Source: SpSt-398 sp041752235
GTDB lineage: Bacteria > Bacteroidota > Bacteroidia > Chitinophagales > Chitinophagaceae
DNA: 64,000 nt
Assembly: GCA_041752235.1 (NCBI GenBank)
Contig: JBGSHM010000005.1
Location: 1 to 64,000, forward strand
Direction: 5' to 3'
Shown piece after piece: positions 52,001 through 59,079 of this stretch (the stretch's first letter is position 1; each line of letters opens with the position of its first letter). The position numbers and the translations under genes are program-made. Below the pieces are notes generated by a model, which was not told the DNA's origin, made no database searches, and saw only the letters and a list, made by a program, of their open reading frames with translations.

Positions 52001-52101
52001 GGGGCCCCTTTGTCATCGGTTACCTTGCCCTTTACGACACCCTGGGCAAAGACCGAAACGGTAGCACAAAAAGCCACCATCAGAGTCAGGAGTTTTCTCA
52101 T
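49018..52101 (-). CDS. SusC/RagA-type TonB-dependent transporter, pair 2
   Basis: 1027 aa from the ATG at 52101; the longer frame upstream is not part of the protein. Signal peptide (LLTLMVAFCATVSVFAQ). CarboxypepD_reg-like domain with GVVKGKVTDDKGAPVPGASV, plug with KLLDDVIVTGVAGATNRKK, GDNNLNVGSSPLILVDGVIL and AASLYGSRAGNGVIAITTKRG, barrel ending NLAFSLQLDF. Outer-membrane importer. It leads the operon. The plug motif VTGVAGATNRKK differs from the usual VVVGYG. Confidence 0.96.
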   Translation of the reverse strand: MRKLLTLMVAFCATVSVFAQGVVKGKVTDDKGAPVPGASVIIQGTQTGTSTSNDGTFELNIPSASTVLEISAVTFGTQTLNVRAGQTVSISLVNESKLLDDVIVTGVAGATNRKKMTVSVTKVGEERLKIVPATSAASALSGKVAGVRVNSTGGSPGGNIDVLLRGDNNLNVGSSPLILVDGVILNGALTDINVDDIESMEVVKGAAAASLYGSRAGNGVIAITTKRGNRTEIGTTAVTIRNEVGFQNLQRYIDLSESHAFNLATDWQSVSNYTKYAGVTYPSNYLGGYAPGLSGSRSIKTDHYMDNPFALNIDQQKEFFNTGTNYTNFVGISTRSKLTNMYASFENNSQEGIIQYTSGYKRQNFRLNVDHQVAPWLKFSASNLFISTKTQYPGDGGGIFFNIVLAEPDNNLKIDNPDGQPYLIRHNPFSNERNPLYSVWKNQRADLTRRWIGNYSTNIKLAKWINVDLTHTIEIENYRYTSYSPYDTWIVANGGTAPDYGMSYSEGSLYKYSDETNSQNTQATINMMHKFNNLRVTGKLSYLFENKHYENFDVSASQFSYPNIPDFNNFLPSNPHSYSSSIQDVRARNYFAILGLDYKDKLLFDGMGRYDGSSLFGSEERWKPYYRVSGAYRISQDVQINGIDELKVRAAYGTAGIRPGYDWQYRFYSLSSGAASASQQGNPNLKPSNTAELEFGLNVEFLGKFYFEGTYAKSKTTDAFLEVPLIPFLNDGYNRQWRNAASLESNTLELTLGANWFKKKDLSWNTNIVFSKTNQRITSLDVAPYLSGPDGLFYIKAGERYGAIYGYDWVRTLDQMAQQLPTGKTISDYEVNSDGYVVPVGSQGTINEKPIKLLDSDGNLNFGEIGNGNPDFIMGISNTLNWKGFQVYMLIDIKQGGDVYNRKSQWLTRDNRNGIEDMANVPTNLKKTLDYFQGFYDVNTNNSYWVEDASFIKLREVAIGYTFSKSSLSMFKGVVKGITARVIGRNLLTITDYSGYDPEVGSIRNPFDGTDTYPNFRNLAFSLQLDF

Positions 52102-52200
52102 GTTGTTTGGTAGTTTGGTTAAAATAAAAAAAGCGTTAAGGCAGTCAATCCGAGCGGGTACGGGATAAAAATAAATAAAATATATTAATATCTTAAGACA

Positions 52201-52230
52201 AATGGCCGTGCAACATGCTGCACGGCCATT
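52201..52230 (-). terminator. Terminator-like hairpin after the YugP-like gene
   Basis: AATGGCCGTGCA (52201-52212), six-base loop, TGCACGGCCATT (52219-52230). A perfect 12-bp stem located 40 bp past the stop of the minus-strand peptidase gene. The T-run is short. Confidence 0.65.
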
Positions 52231-52270
52231 CAAACTAAAAAATTGCCTTCAATCAATATTTTAGAATTCC

Positions 52271-52963
52271 TTAACTACGGTCTCGACTATTGAGAAACAA
52301 CATGATATACTGTAACAGGTTGACCACTGCAGCCAGGGCAGCTACAACATAAGTCATTGCTGCCCAATTCAATGCGTCCTTTGCCTTGGGGTATTCCGCG
52401 GAGTTGGCCACATTGGTACCGTTCAACCAGGCCAGGGCCCTTCGACTGGCATCAAACTCGACCGGGAGCGTGATCAGCGAGAAAACCACGGTAACCGCCA
52501 GTAAACCAATGGCTATCAGGAGAAAAATCGGCATGCCGGCCAGCGCCAGGGCTACACCTGCCAGCAGTGCTATATTAATTATACCCGAACTGAACTGAAC
52601 AGCCGGCACCAGCTTGCTCCGCATGGTCAACCAGGCATAAGCCTTAGCATGTTGCACAGCATGCCCACACTCGTGCGCCGCCACCGCCGCAGCGGCAATA
52701 GAGGAGTTATTGTACACTTCCGGACTCAAATTCACGGTTTTGTTGACCGGATTGTAGTGATCACTCAAAAATCCCTGAACAGAAGTGACCTGCACATCGT
52801 AGATCCCATTCTCCTTCAACATCTTCTCCGCTACTTGGAGGCCAGTCAGCCCATTCGACAAAGGAATCTTGCCATATGTCTTGAACTTTCCACGCAAAAT
52901 CATCGAAACAACCAGGCTCAGTCCAATGAACAAAATCGAAACCAACATGATACTCGGTGTCAT
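52271..52963 (-). CDS. YugP-like zinc metallopeptidase (membrane)
   Basis: 230 aa. Zn_peptidase_2 family. An N-terminal membrane helix (SIMLVSILFIGLSLVVSMIL), the zinc motif AAHECGHAVQHA near 95-105, three membrane segments in the second half (INIALLAGVALALAGM, LIAIGLLAVTVVFSLI, VAALAAVVNLLQYIMLF) and FDASRRALAWL, a family hallmark. Substrate not known. A short AAGGAGAT lies right before the ATG, one of the few SD-like sequences in the window. Confidence 0.93.
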   Translation of the reverse strand: MTPSIMLVSILFIGLSLVVSMILRGKFKTYGKIPLSNGLTGLQVAEKMLKENGIYDVQVTSVQGFLSDHYNPVNKTVNLSPEVYNNSSIAAAAVAAHECGHAVQHAKAYAWLTMRSKLVPAVQFSSGIINIALLAGVALALAGMPIFLLIAIGLLAVTVVFSLITLPVEFDASRRALAWLNGTNVANSAEYPKAKDALNWAAMTYVVAALAAVVNLLQYIMLFLNSRDRS

Positions 52964-53300
52964 ATCTCCTTTTTAATAAAAACAGGTATCAAATCTCCCT
53001 CCAAATCCTATTCCCGGAAGCCTTGTCACCCCAAAAAACAGCCCCCGCCGATATGTCATATACGAAATCCTTCGTGTGTTAAATTAAAAAAAAATCTCTT
53101 GTGGGAATGAAGGAATCAATTTAAAAATATGATAATTTGTAAATAATTATTATTCATTTGATTATAAAGAAATTATCAAAAATTTATGCTTGATTTTGGG
53201 GCTGATTTTGGGGCTTGAAGTTATCAACAGGAGCAAAAATTTATTTTGTTATCCCCCGCAGATTTGTAATTTAGTACCAGAATTTAATGGGTTAGTAAGT

Positions 53301-53334
53301 AAAAGGGTCGATCGTCAGATCGGCCCTTTTTACT
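53301..53334 (+). terminator. Orphan terminator in the gap before radA
   Basis: AAAAGGGTCGATC, GTCA, GATCGGCCCTTTT with one G-U pair, then T-rich. No plus-strand gene ends nearby, and radA starts 106 bp downstream. Confidence 0.7.
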
Positions 53335-53428
53335 TTGTATAATTTTCTCTGTTTTTTTCCTCGATTCTGCATGTAGAAAATCCATTTTTACATCCCGTTT
53401 TTACAACTCGTTTTACTTTTCATCATGT

Positions 53429-53436
53429 TATCTTTA
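53429..53436 (+). promoter_or_regulatory. -7 box TATCTTTA of radA
   Basis: TATCTTTA, GCGC, ATG. Matches TAnnTTTG except for the last base; four bases to the start codon as in lutB. Confidence 0.45.
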
Positions 53437-53440
53437 GCGC

Positions 53441-54817
53441 ATGAGTAAGGCAAGGTCAACATTCTTTTGTCAAAACTGTGGACATGAAAGTGTGAAGTGG
53501 TTGGGGCAATGCCCTTCCTGTTTGCAATGGAACACTTTTGTAGAAGAAGTAGTACAAAAGGAAGTGAAAGGAAAGGACAAGGATTGGAAAGATTATCATG
53601 AAGGAAAAAGAATGCAACGCACCATTCCTTTACAGGACGTACAAGCAGGTGAAGAAAAACGGATCGCTACAAATGATAAAGAGCTAAACCGTGTATTGGG
53701 TGGTGGAATCGTACCAGGCAGTCTTGTATTGATCGCCGGTGAACCCGGAATTGGAAAATCAACCCTGTTTCTGCAAAGTGGGTTGGAGTTAACCGGTGTC
53801 TCCACACTTTACATCAGTGGTGAGGAAAGTGAGCAACAGATCAAGATGCGTGCCGATCGGCTACACCGCTCCAACGAAGACTTTTACCTGTTAACAGAAA
53901 CCTCCACACAGATTATTTTCCAGGAGATCAAAAAACTAAAACCAGGTTTGGTCATTATTGATTCGATACAAACCCTGCACACTCCATTCATTGAATCCTC
54001 CCCGGGCAGTGTTTCGCAGATCCGGGAATGTACAGCGGAATTCCAGCGTTTTGCCAAGGAAACCAACACTCCGGTATTCCTGATCGGACATATCACCAAG
54101 GATGGTTCCATTGCGGGTCCAAAGATTTTGGAACATATGGTAGACACGGTCCTTCAATTCGAAGGCGACCGCCACTACGCCTATCGCATCATCCGTACTT
54201 TAAAAAACCGGTTTGGCAGCACAGCCGAATTAGGCATTTATGAAATGACCGATGCCGGAATGCGGGTCGTGTCCAATCCCAGCGAGATACTGATCACCCA
54301 AAAAGAAGAAGCCCTTAGTGGCATTGCCATTGCCGCTACCATCGAAGGCATGCGTCCTTTGTTGATCGAGGTTCAGGCCCTGGTGACTCAATCCGTATAT
54401 GGAACACCGCAACGTACCGTCAGTGGTTTTGATCTGCGTCGCCTGCAATTGCTGTTAGCCGTGTTGGAAAAAAGAGGTGGTTTCCATTTTGGCGTGAAAG
54501 ATGTATTTCTTAACATAGCCGGTGGCATAAAGGTCGAAGATCCTTCCATTGACCTGGCGGTGCTCTGTGCCTTACTTTCCTCTTACGAAGATGCCGTCCT
54601 TCCTTCCAATATGTGTTTTGCCGGCGAAGTAGGTCTTAGTGGCGAGATCCGCGCCGTTAACCGCATTGATCAACGCATTGCCGAAGCGGAGAAACTGGGA
54701 TTTGAAAAGATCATCGTCTCCAAATACAATTCCAAAAGCCCTTCCTCCAAAAAATTTGATATCGAAGTGGTACCTATGGGACGCGTAGAAGAGTTGTACC
54801 GTTATTTGTTTTCCTGA
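53441..54817 (+). CDS. radA: DNA repair protein RadA
   Basis: 458 aa. RecA-like helicase that helps branch migration and recombination, also used in transformation. N-terminal zinc motif CQNCGHESVKWLGQCPSC (C4), Walker A GEPGIGKST near 105, KNRFG motif (LKNRFGSTAELG) near 250, and a C-terminal Lon-like domain (about 330-458: IKVEDPSIDLAVLCALLSS, EVGLSGEIRAVNRIDQRIAEA). Full length. It ends 2 bp before palindrome 54820-54888. Confidence 0.98.
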   Translation: MSKARSTFFCQNCGHESVKWLGQCPSCLQWNTFVEEVVQKEVKGKDKDWKDYHEGKRMQRTIPLQDVQAGEEKRIATNDKELNRVLGGGIVPGSLVLIAGEPGIGKSTLFLQSGLELTGVSTLYISGEESEQQIKMRADRLHRSNEDFYLLTETSTQIIFQEIKKLKPGLVIIDSIQTLHTPFIESSPGSVSQIRECTAEFQRFAKETNTPVFLIGHITKDGSIAGPKILEHMVDTVLQFEGDRHYAYRIIRTLKNRFGSTAELGIYEMTDAGMRVVSNPSEILITQKEEALSGIAIAATIEGMRPLLIEVQALVTQSVYGTPQRTVSGFDLRRLQLLLAVLEKRGGFHFGVKDVFLNIAGGIKVEDPSIDLAVLCALLSSYEDAVLPSNMCFAGEVGLSGEIRAVNRIDQRIAEAEKLGFEKIIVSKYNSKSPSSKKFDIEVVPMGRVEELYRYLFS

Positions 54818-54819
54818 GC

Positions 54820-54888
54820 TTTACCGCGATGACGCAAGGACGCCAAGGGTCGCAAAGATTCCTGGCGTCCTTGCGTCATGGCGGTAAA
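54820..54888. repeat. Family A palindrome between radA and comF
   Basis: TTTACCGCGATGACGCAAGG pairs with CCTTGCGTCATGGCGGTAAA; GACGCCAAGG and CCTGGCGTCC continue the stem. Both genes run on the plus strand, so this copy lies between codirectional genes. Confidence 0.9.
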
Positions 54889-54914
54889 ATACCATAAACC
54901 TAAAAACCTACCCT

Positions 54915-55586
54915 GTGCTTTCCCTCCTCTTCCCCCATACCTGTGCCTCCTGCCAATCAGATCTTCTTGAAAGAGACAGCGAAGTATGCGGCCCCTGTCT
55001 GCTCGATCTCCCCGAAACCGGTTTCACCGGCCTGCCCGACAACCCTGTTGAAAAACTATTCTGGGGTCGATTGCCTCTCCAATCTGCATCCAGTCTCTAT
55101 TATTTCAATAAAGGCGGCGCCATTCAAAAACTGTTACACGAAATAAAATACAAAGGCAATCGCGCCCTGGCCATACAACTGGGAAAAAACTTAGGTAAGG
55201 CCATAGCCCAATTCCATGCCCCGGGTTCGCTGGATGCGCTGATCCCTTTACCCCTATTTCCCAAAAAAGAAAGACAAAGAGGATATAACCAGGCACAACT
55301 GATCAGTGAAGGAATATCGTTGGTCACCGGATTGCCGGTATGGAGTGACGTAGTCATTCGTCCGGAACACACCGAAACGCAAACCAAAAAAGGGAGATTG
55401 GAAAGATGGAAAAATATCGAAGGGAAATTTGAATTAAAGGACCCTGACACCATAAAAGGAAAAACGCTTCTGCTTGTCGATGATGTGGTGACAACGGGTG
55501 CAACACTTGATTCCTGTGGCCAGGAACTTTTAAAAGCGGGAAACATCACCCTGCATATCGCCGTACTCTGTATAGCCGGGAGCTAA
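54915..55586 (+). CDS. comF: ComF-like phosphoribosyltransferase
   Basis: 223 aa, GTG start. N-terminal Cys pairs (CASCQ ... CGPC) form the zinc motif of ComF. The PRTase core has LIPLPLFPKKERQRGYNQAQLI and the PRPP loop LLLVDDVVTTGAT. ComF supports natural transformation with unclear biochemistry. It lies 97 bp after radA on the same strand and 32 bp before a lipoprotein gene. Confidence 0.95.
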   Translation: MLSLLFPHTCASCQSDLLERDSEVCGPCLLDLPETGFTGLPDNPVEKLFWGRLPLQSASSLYYFNKGGAIQKLLHEIKYKGNRALAIQLGKNLGKAIAQFHAPGSLDALIPLPLFPKKERQRGYNQAQLISEGISLVTGLPVWSDVVIRPEHTETQTKKGRLERWKNIEGKFELKDPDTIKGKTLLLVDDVVTTGATLDSCGQELLKAGNITLHIAVLCIAGS

Positions 55587-55606
55587 CGGCAATACAGATA
55601 AATGGT

Positions 55607-55614
55607 TAATTTTG
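55607..55614 (+). promoter_or_regulatory. -7 box TAATTTTG of the lipoprotein gene at 55619
   Basis: TAATTTTG, ACCC, ATG. A full TAnnTTTG match four bases before the start codon. It predicts a leaderless transcript separate from comF. Confidence 0.65.
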
Positions 55615-55618
55615 ACCC

Positions 55619-57013
55619 ATGCGCAAACTCCTTCCGCTTCCCTTATTTCTCCTGATCTTCTTTTCCTGCCGGAAGGATAGCTTTATCACCAGCCCGGATG
55701 CCCGGGTAACCCTTAGCGCAGATACCCTGCACTTTGATACAGTATTCACTACGGCTGGCTCGGTCACCCAATATTTTATCGTCAGAAATGACAATGACCA
55801 AAAACTATTGATCTCTTCTATCCGCATCATGGGTGGAGTGGGTTCGGTATATCATATCAATGCCGACGGTACACCAGGGCCTGAAATACAAGATCTGGAA
55901 CTGGCACCGAATGACAGCACCTATGTATATGTCAATCTCCGCATAGACCCAAGCACCGATATGCTTCCCTTTGTTGTACGGGATAGTGTACGCATTGCCT
56001 TTAATGGCAATGAACAATTTGTTCAATTGGAAGCCTGGGGGCAAAATGCCCACTTCTTCCGCGATAAAGTAGTATCCGGAACGGAGACCTGGACCAATGA
56101 CCTGCCTTATGTGATATTGGGATCATTAAATGTATCCACTTCAGGACTGCTGCAAATTGAAAAAGGATGTCGCATATATGTCCATGCCGATGCGCCACTC
56201 ATCATTGATGGAACGTTGCAGGTCAATGGGGAGAAGGACAGCATAGACCGCGTGTATTTCCAGGGTGACCGGCTCGACCTGCCCTATGCTGATTTTCCGG
56301 CCGCATGGCCCGGGATCTATTTTACCGCTACCAGTCATGATAACCTCTTTCAATACGCTGTTATCAAAAATGCCTATCAGGCTATCGCGGTTCAGGATCC
56401 TTCTATCAATGCCAATCCCAAACTTAATCTACAGGAATGTATCATTGAGAACGCCTACGATGCCGGTATCCTTTCACTCAATAGCGCGATCAGTGCCCGA
56501 AATTGCCTGATCAGCAATTGTGGGAAGAACCTGGTACTGGTCAAAGGCGGAAACTATCTCTTTGAACATTGCACGGTGGCGAGCTATTCAAACACCTATC
56601 TGGTACACAAGGAACCGGTACTGCTCCTCACCAATTATGTCACCGTCAATAACAGTGCTGTTACAGCCGATCTTTCCGCAACTTTTCGCAATTGTATCTT
56701 CTGGGGAGATAATGGTATTGTGGAAAATGAAGTGACCGTGCTTAAAGTGGGCTCCAATCCATTCAATGTGACGTTTGATCATAATCTGTGGAAGCAGGCA
56801 CAAGAACCATCGGGGATCAACTCCATTTCCAACCTCAATAACCTGCCACCGGTATTTGATAGTATCAACACCAGCAAGAATTATTACAATTTCAGGTTAA
56901 GAAATAACTCGCCTGTACTAAACGCCGGAGTCAACAGTTCCATTTCTTTTGATCTTGACGGAAAGCCACGTCCTATGGGATTGCCTGATTTGGGGTGTTA
57001 TGAAAGGCAGTAG
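55619..57013 (+). CDS. Lipoprotein with right-handed beta-helix-like domain
   Basis: 464 aa. Lipobox IFFSCRKD. The N-terminal ~130 residues are an Ig-like domain (FDTVFTTAGSVTQYFIVRNDNDQKLLI). About residues 170-440 have parallel beta-helix features: repeated short hydrophobic turns such as NLQECIIENAYDAGIL, SAISARNCLISNCGKNL, FEHCTVASYSNTYLV, ATFRNCIFWGDNGIV. The end LNAGVNSSISFDLDGKPRPMGLPDLGCYE is typical for choice-of-anchor proteins of this type. Function unknown; probably surface exposed. Convergent with the GPx gene 16 bp away. Confidence 0.82.
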   Translation: MRKLLPLPLFLLIFFSCRKDSFITSPDARVTLSADTLHFDTVFTTAGSVTQYFIVRNDNDQKLLISSIRIMGGVGSVYHINADGTPGPEIQDLELAPNDSTYVYVNLRIDPSTDMLPFVVRDSVRIAFNGNEQFVQLEAWGQNAHFFRDKVVSGTETWTNDLPYVILGSLNVSTSGLLQIEKGCRIYVHADAPLIIDGTLQVNGEKDSIDRVYFQGDRLDLPYADFPAAWPGIYFTATSHDNLFQYAVIKNAYQAIAVQDPSINANPKLNLQECIIENAYDAGILSLNSAISARNCLISNCGKNLVLVKGGNYLFEHCTVASYSNTYLVHKEPVLLLTNYVTVNNSAVTADLSATFRNCIFWGDNGIVENEVTVLKVGSNPFNVTFDHNLWKQAQEPSGINSISNLNNLPPVFDSINTSKNYYNFRLRNNSPVLNAGVNSSISFDLDGKPRPMGLPDLGCYERQ

Positions 57014-57029
57014 TCAGCGTGAGGCGTCC

Positions 57030-57542
57030 CTAGTTCAAATACTTCGTCACCTCCTCGCTCATTGGTTCCACCTTCGAAGAAAACACCGTGATCAGTTTTC
57101 CTTTTTCATCTACCAGAAATTTGGTGAAATTCCATTTGATGGGATCGGTGATGCCCTTGGCCTCTGCTTCGGCCACGAGGTATTTAAAAAGCGGATGGAT
57201 ATCGTCGCCTTTTACAGAGACCTTCTCCGCCATCGGGAAGCTTACTCCGTAATTCTTTTTGCAGAACTCAGCGATCTCGTTATTCGATCCTGGCTCCTGT
57301 TGCCGGAAATTGTTGGCGGGAAAGCCAATGATCACCAGTTTATCCTTATAGGTAGTGTAGAGTTTTTCCAACCCTTCATATTGGTAGGTGTACCCACATT
57401 TAGAGGCTGTATTCACGATCAGGATCTTTTTACCTTTGTACTTGGAAAGATCGATCTCGCCGCCTTCGAGGCCGGGAACTTTGAAATCATATACAGAAGT
57501 GGCGACAAAGAAAAGAGAGATAGCGAGAAGGAGCGTTTTCAT
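57030..57542 (-). CDS. Glutathione peroxidase-like thiol peroxidase
   Basis: 170 aa. Thioredoxin fold with the GPx motif ILIVNTASKCGYTYQYEGLEKLY (Cys in place of selenocysteine), the second motif IIGFPANNFRQQEPG, and WNFTKFLVDEKG with the conserved Trp-Asn. An N-terminal hydrophobic segment (LLLAISLFFVATS) suggests export. It reduces peroxides. The box TAACTTTG lies 22 bases before the ATG. Convergent with the lipoprotein gene. Confidence 0.95.
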   Translation of the reverse strand: MKTLLLAISLFFVATSVYDFKVPGLEGGEIDLSKYKGKKILIVNTASKCGYTYQYEGLEKLYTTYKDKLVIIGFPANNFRQQEPGSNNEIAEFCKKNYGVSFPMAEKVSVKGDDIHPLFKYLVAEAEAKGITDPIKWNFTKFLVDEKGKLITVFSSKVEPMSEEVTKYLN

Positions 57543-57597
57543 GATCGTGTGTTTTCGTGAGTAACAAAGTTAACTTAAAATAGTTTAAGGGGGGTTC

Positions 57598-57750
57598 ACC
57601 GCAGAGAACAAGAGAACGCTGAGTTACGCAGAGATATTATTGATTATTAATTATTGATTGTTTCGTAAACTGCCCCAAATCTCAGTTTATCGTTAGTAAT
57701 TAATAATCCATAATTATTAATTTCTCCGCGTTCTCTTGTTCTCTGCGGTG
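57598..57750. repeat. ACCGCAGAGAAC palindrome with AT-rich core
   Basis: CACCGCAGAGAACAAGAGAACG (57598-57619) pairs with CGTTCTCTTGTTCTCTGCGGTG (57729-57750). The inner part is AT-rich and pairs as ATTATTAATTATT / AATTATTAATT. It lies in the divergent gap between the GPx gene and holB, so it is not at a gene end. Confidence 0.9.
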
Positions 57751-57777
57751 AGTTATACATCACGGCGGTAAATCCCC

Positions 57778-57785
57778 TAATTTCG
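57778..57785 (+). promoter_or_regulatory. -7 box TAATTTCG of holB
   Basis: TAATTTCG, CCGC, ATG. One mismatch to TAnnTTTG; four bases to the start codon. Confidence 0.45.
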
Positions 57786-57789
57786 CCGC

Positions 57790-58917
57790 ATGTCCTTTCG
57801 CGATATCATAGGCCAAGACGCCGTGAAGAATGACCTCAAAGAACTCATTAACCAGAACAGGCTTAGCCATGCCTTATTGTTTTTGGGAAAAGAGGGAAAT
57901 GGCGCCTTAGGATTGGCCTATGCCCTGGCCCAATACCTTGTTTGCGCGCAAAAAGGCGATGACGCCTGTGGCGTTTGCCCTGCTTGTACCAAGGCCCAAC
58001 AACTGGTCCATCCCGATATTCACTATGCCTATCCGGTAGTGACAAAAAAAACCGGGACTCCTCCACTTAGCACTGACTATATATCCGAGTGGCGCGAGTT
58101 TTTCAAATCGTATCCTTACGGCAATGTATTCGACTGGCTTCAATTTATAGGGGCAGAAAATAAACAAGGCAATATCACCGCTGCCGAGTGCAATGATATC
58201 CTCCGCAAGCTTAGCCTGAAGAGTTTTGAAAGTGACTACAAGATACTCATCATGTGGATGCCCGAATACCTGGGCAATGAAGGAAACAAATTACTCAAGC
58301 TGATCGAAGAGCCACCACCCGATACATTATTTATACTGGTGGCCGAAAACGAATCGCTTATCCTGCCCACGATCCTGTCGCGGTGCCAATTGGTAAAGAT
58401 TCCGGCACTGACCGACCAGGAGATCGCTACGGCCCTGATCGAAAGAAACAAGACCGCCCCGGACCTGGCGCACCAGACCGCGGGCATAAGTGAGGGTAAT
58501 TACCGCGAAGCCCTCCAATTACTCCAACATGCCGAAGAAGACTGGCAGTCCCTGCTCCGCGATTGGCTAAATGCCACGCTGAAAACCGGACCCGTGGCCC
58601 AAACCAAATGGGTGGAGGAAGTAAGCCGGCTGGGAAGGGAAAAACAGAAGCAATTTCTGCGGTATTTCAACCATCTGCTCCAGCAGGCTATCCGGCTTCG
58701 GGTGATGGGAAATCTCCCCCTGCCCGAAAATGAACTCGATTTTGCCCACCGCCTCAATAAAATAGCCAACCTGGAACAACAACAGGCCCTGGTGGAAGAA
58801 CTGGATAAGGCCAGTTATTATATAGAAAGAAATGCTAATGCGAAAATGCTCTTTCATGCCCTTACGATCAAACTTTACCATATCATTCAGGACAAAATTG
58901 TATTTTTGAATCATTGA
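57790..58917 (+). CDS. holB: DNA polymerase III delta'-like clamp-loader subunit
   Basis: 375 aa. AAA+ fold with DIIGQDAVKNDLKELINQNRLSH, a P-loop region LGKEGNGALGLA, the zinc Cys motif CAQKGDDACGVCPAC, KLLKLIEEPPPDTLFIL and the SRC-type LSRCQLVKIP. The P-loop lacks the usual Lys, as in delta' subunits that do not hydrolyse ATP. Functions in loading the sliding clamp. It is 162 bp upstream of ricT, a common Bacteroidota neighbour. Confidence 0.94.
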   Translation: MSFRDIIGQDAVKNDLKELINQNRLSHALLFLGKEGNGALGLAYALAQYLVCAQKGDDACGVCPACTKAQQLVHPDIHYAYPVVTKKTGTPPLSTDYISEWREFFKSYPYGNVFDWLQFIGAENKQGNITAAECNDILRKLSLKSFESDYKILIMWMPEYLGNEGNKLLKLIEEPPPDTLFILVAENESLILPTILSRCQLVKIPALTDQEIATALIERNKTAPDLAHQTAGISEGNYREALQLLQHAEEDWQSLLRDWLNATLKTGPVAQTKWVEEVSRLGREKQKQFLRYFNHLLQQAIRLRVMGNLPLPENELDFAHRLNKIANLEQQQALVEELDKASYYIERNANAKMLFHALTIKLYHIIQDKIVFLNH

Positions 58918-59079
58918 CCCCGGAAATGGCAAGTGCGGAAAGGAGGGTCAGGTATGGGCGGTGCGGTTTTGTGTAAGTGGCTGATTCCTTGTTTTCTCTG
59001 CGAATCAATATAAATATTACCACAGCAGGCGTCTCCTCCCATCCCAATCTATTATTAAAAATAATTTTTATCCGGCTGA

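Larger units (their letters stand above)
52964..53440. other. 477-bp gap, candidate short-RNA locus
   Basis: AT-rich gap between the divergent YugP-like gene and radA. It contains a terminator-like hairpin at 53301-53334 that no gene precedes on its strand, so a short transcript could end there. The sequence CCCCCGCAGATTTG at about 53254-53267 and TAATTTAG at about 53268-53275 could form a promoter. No protein-coding ORF is convincing. Confidence 0.35.

Noticed and set aside
47621..52101. Recent duplication of the SusCD pair
   Set aside because: The two pairs differ strongly in length, plug motif and SusD sequence, so they are not a recent duplication.
57790..58917. Mutated P-loop in holB as a defect
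   Set aside because: Delta' subunits often have a degenerate P-loop.
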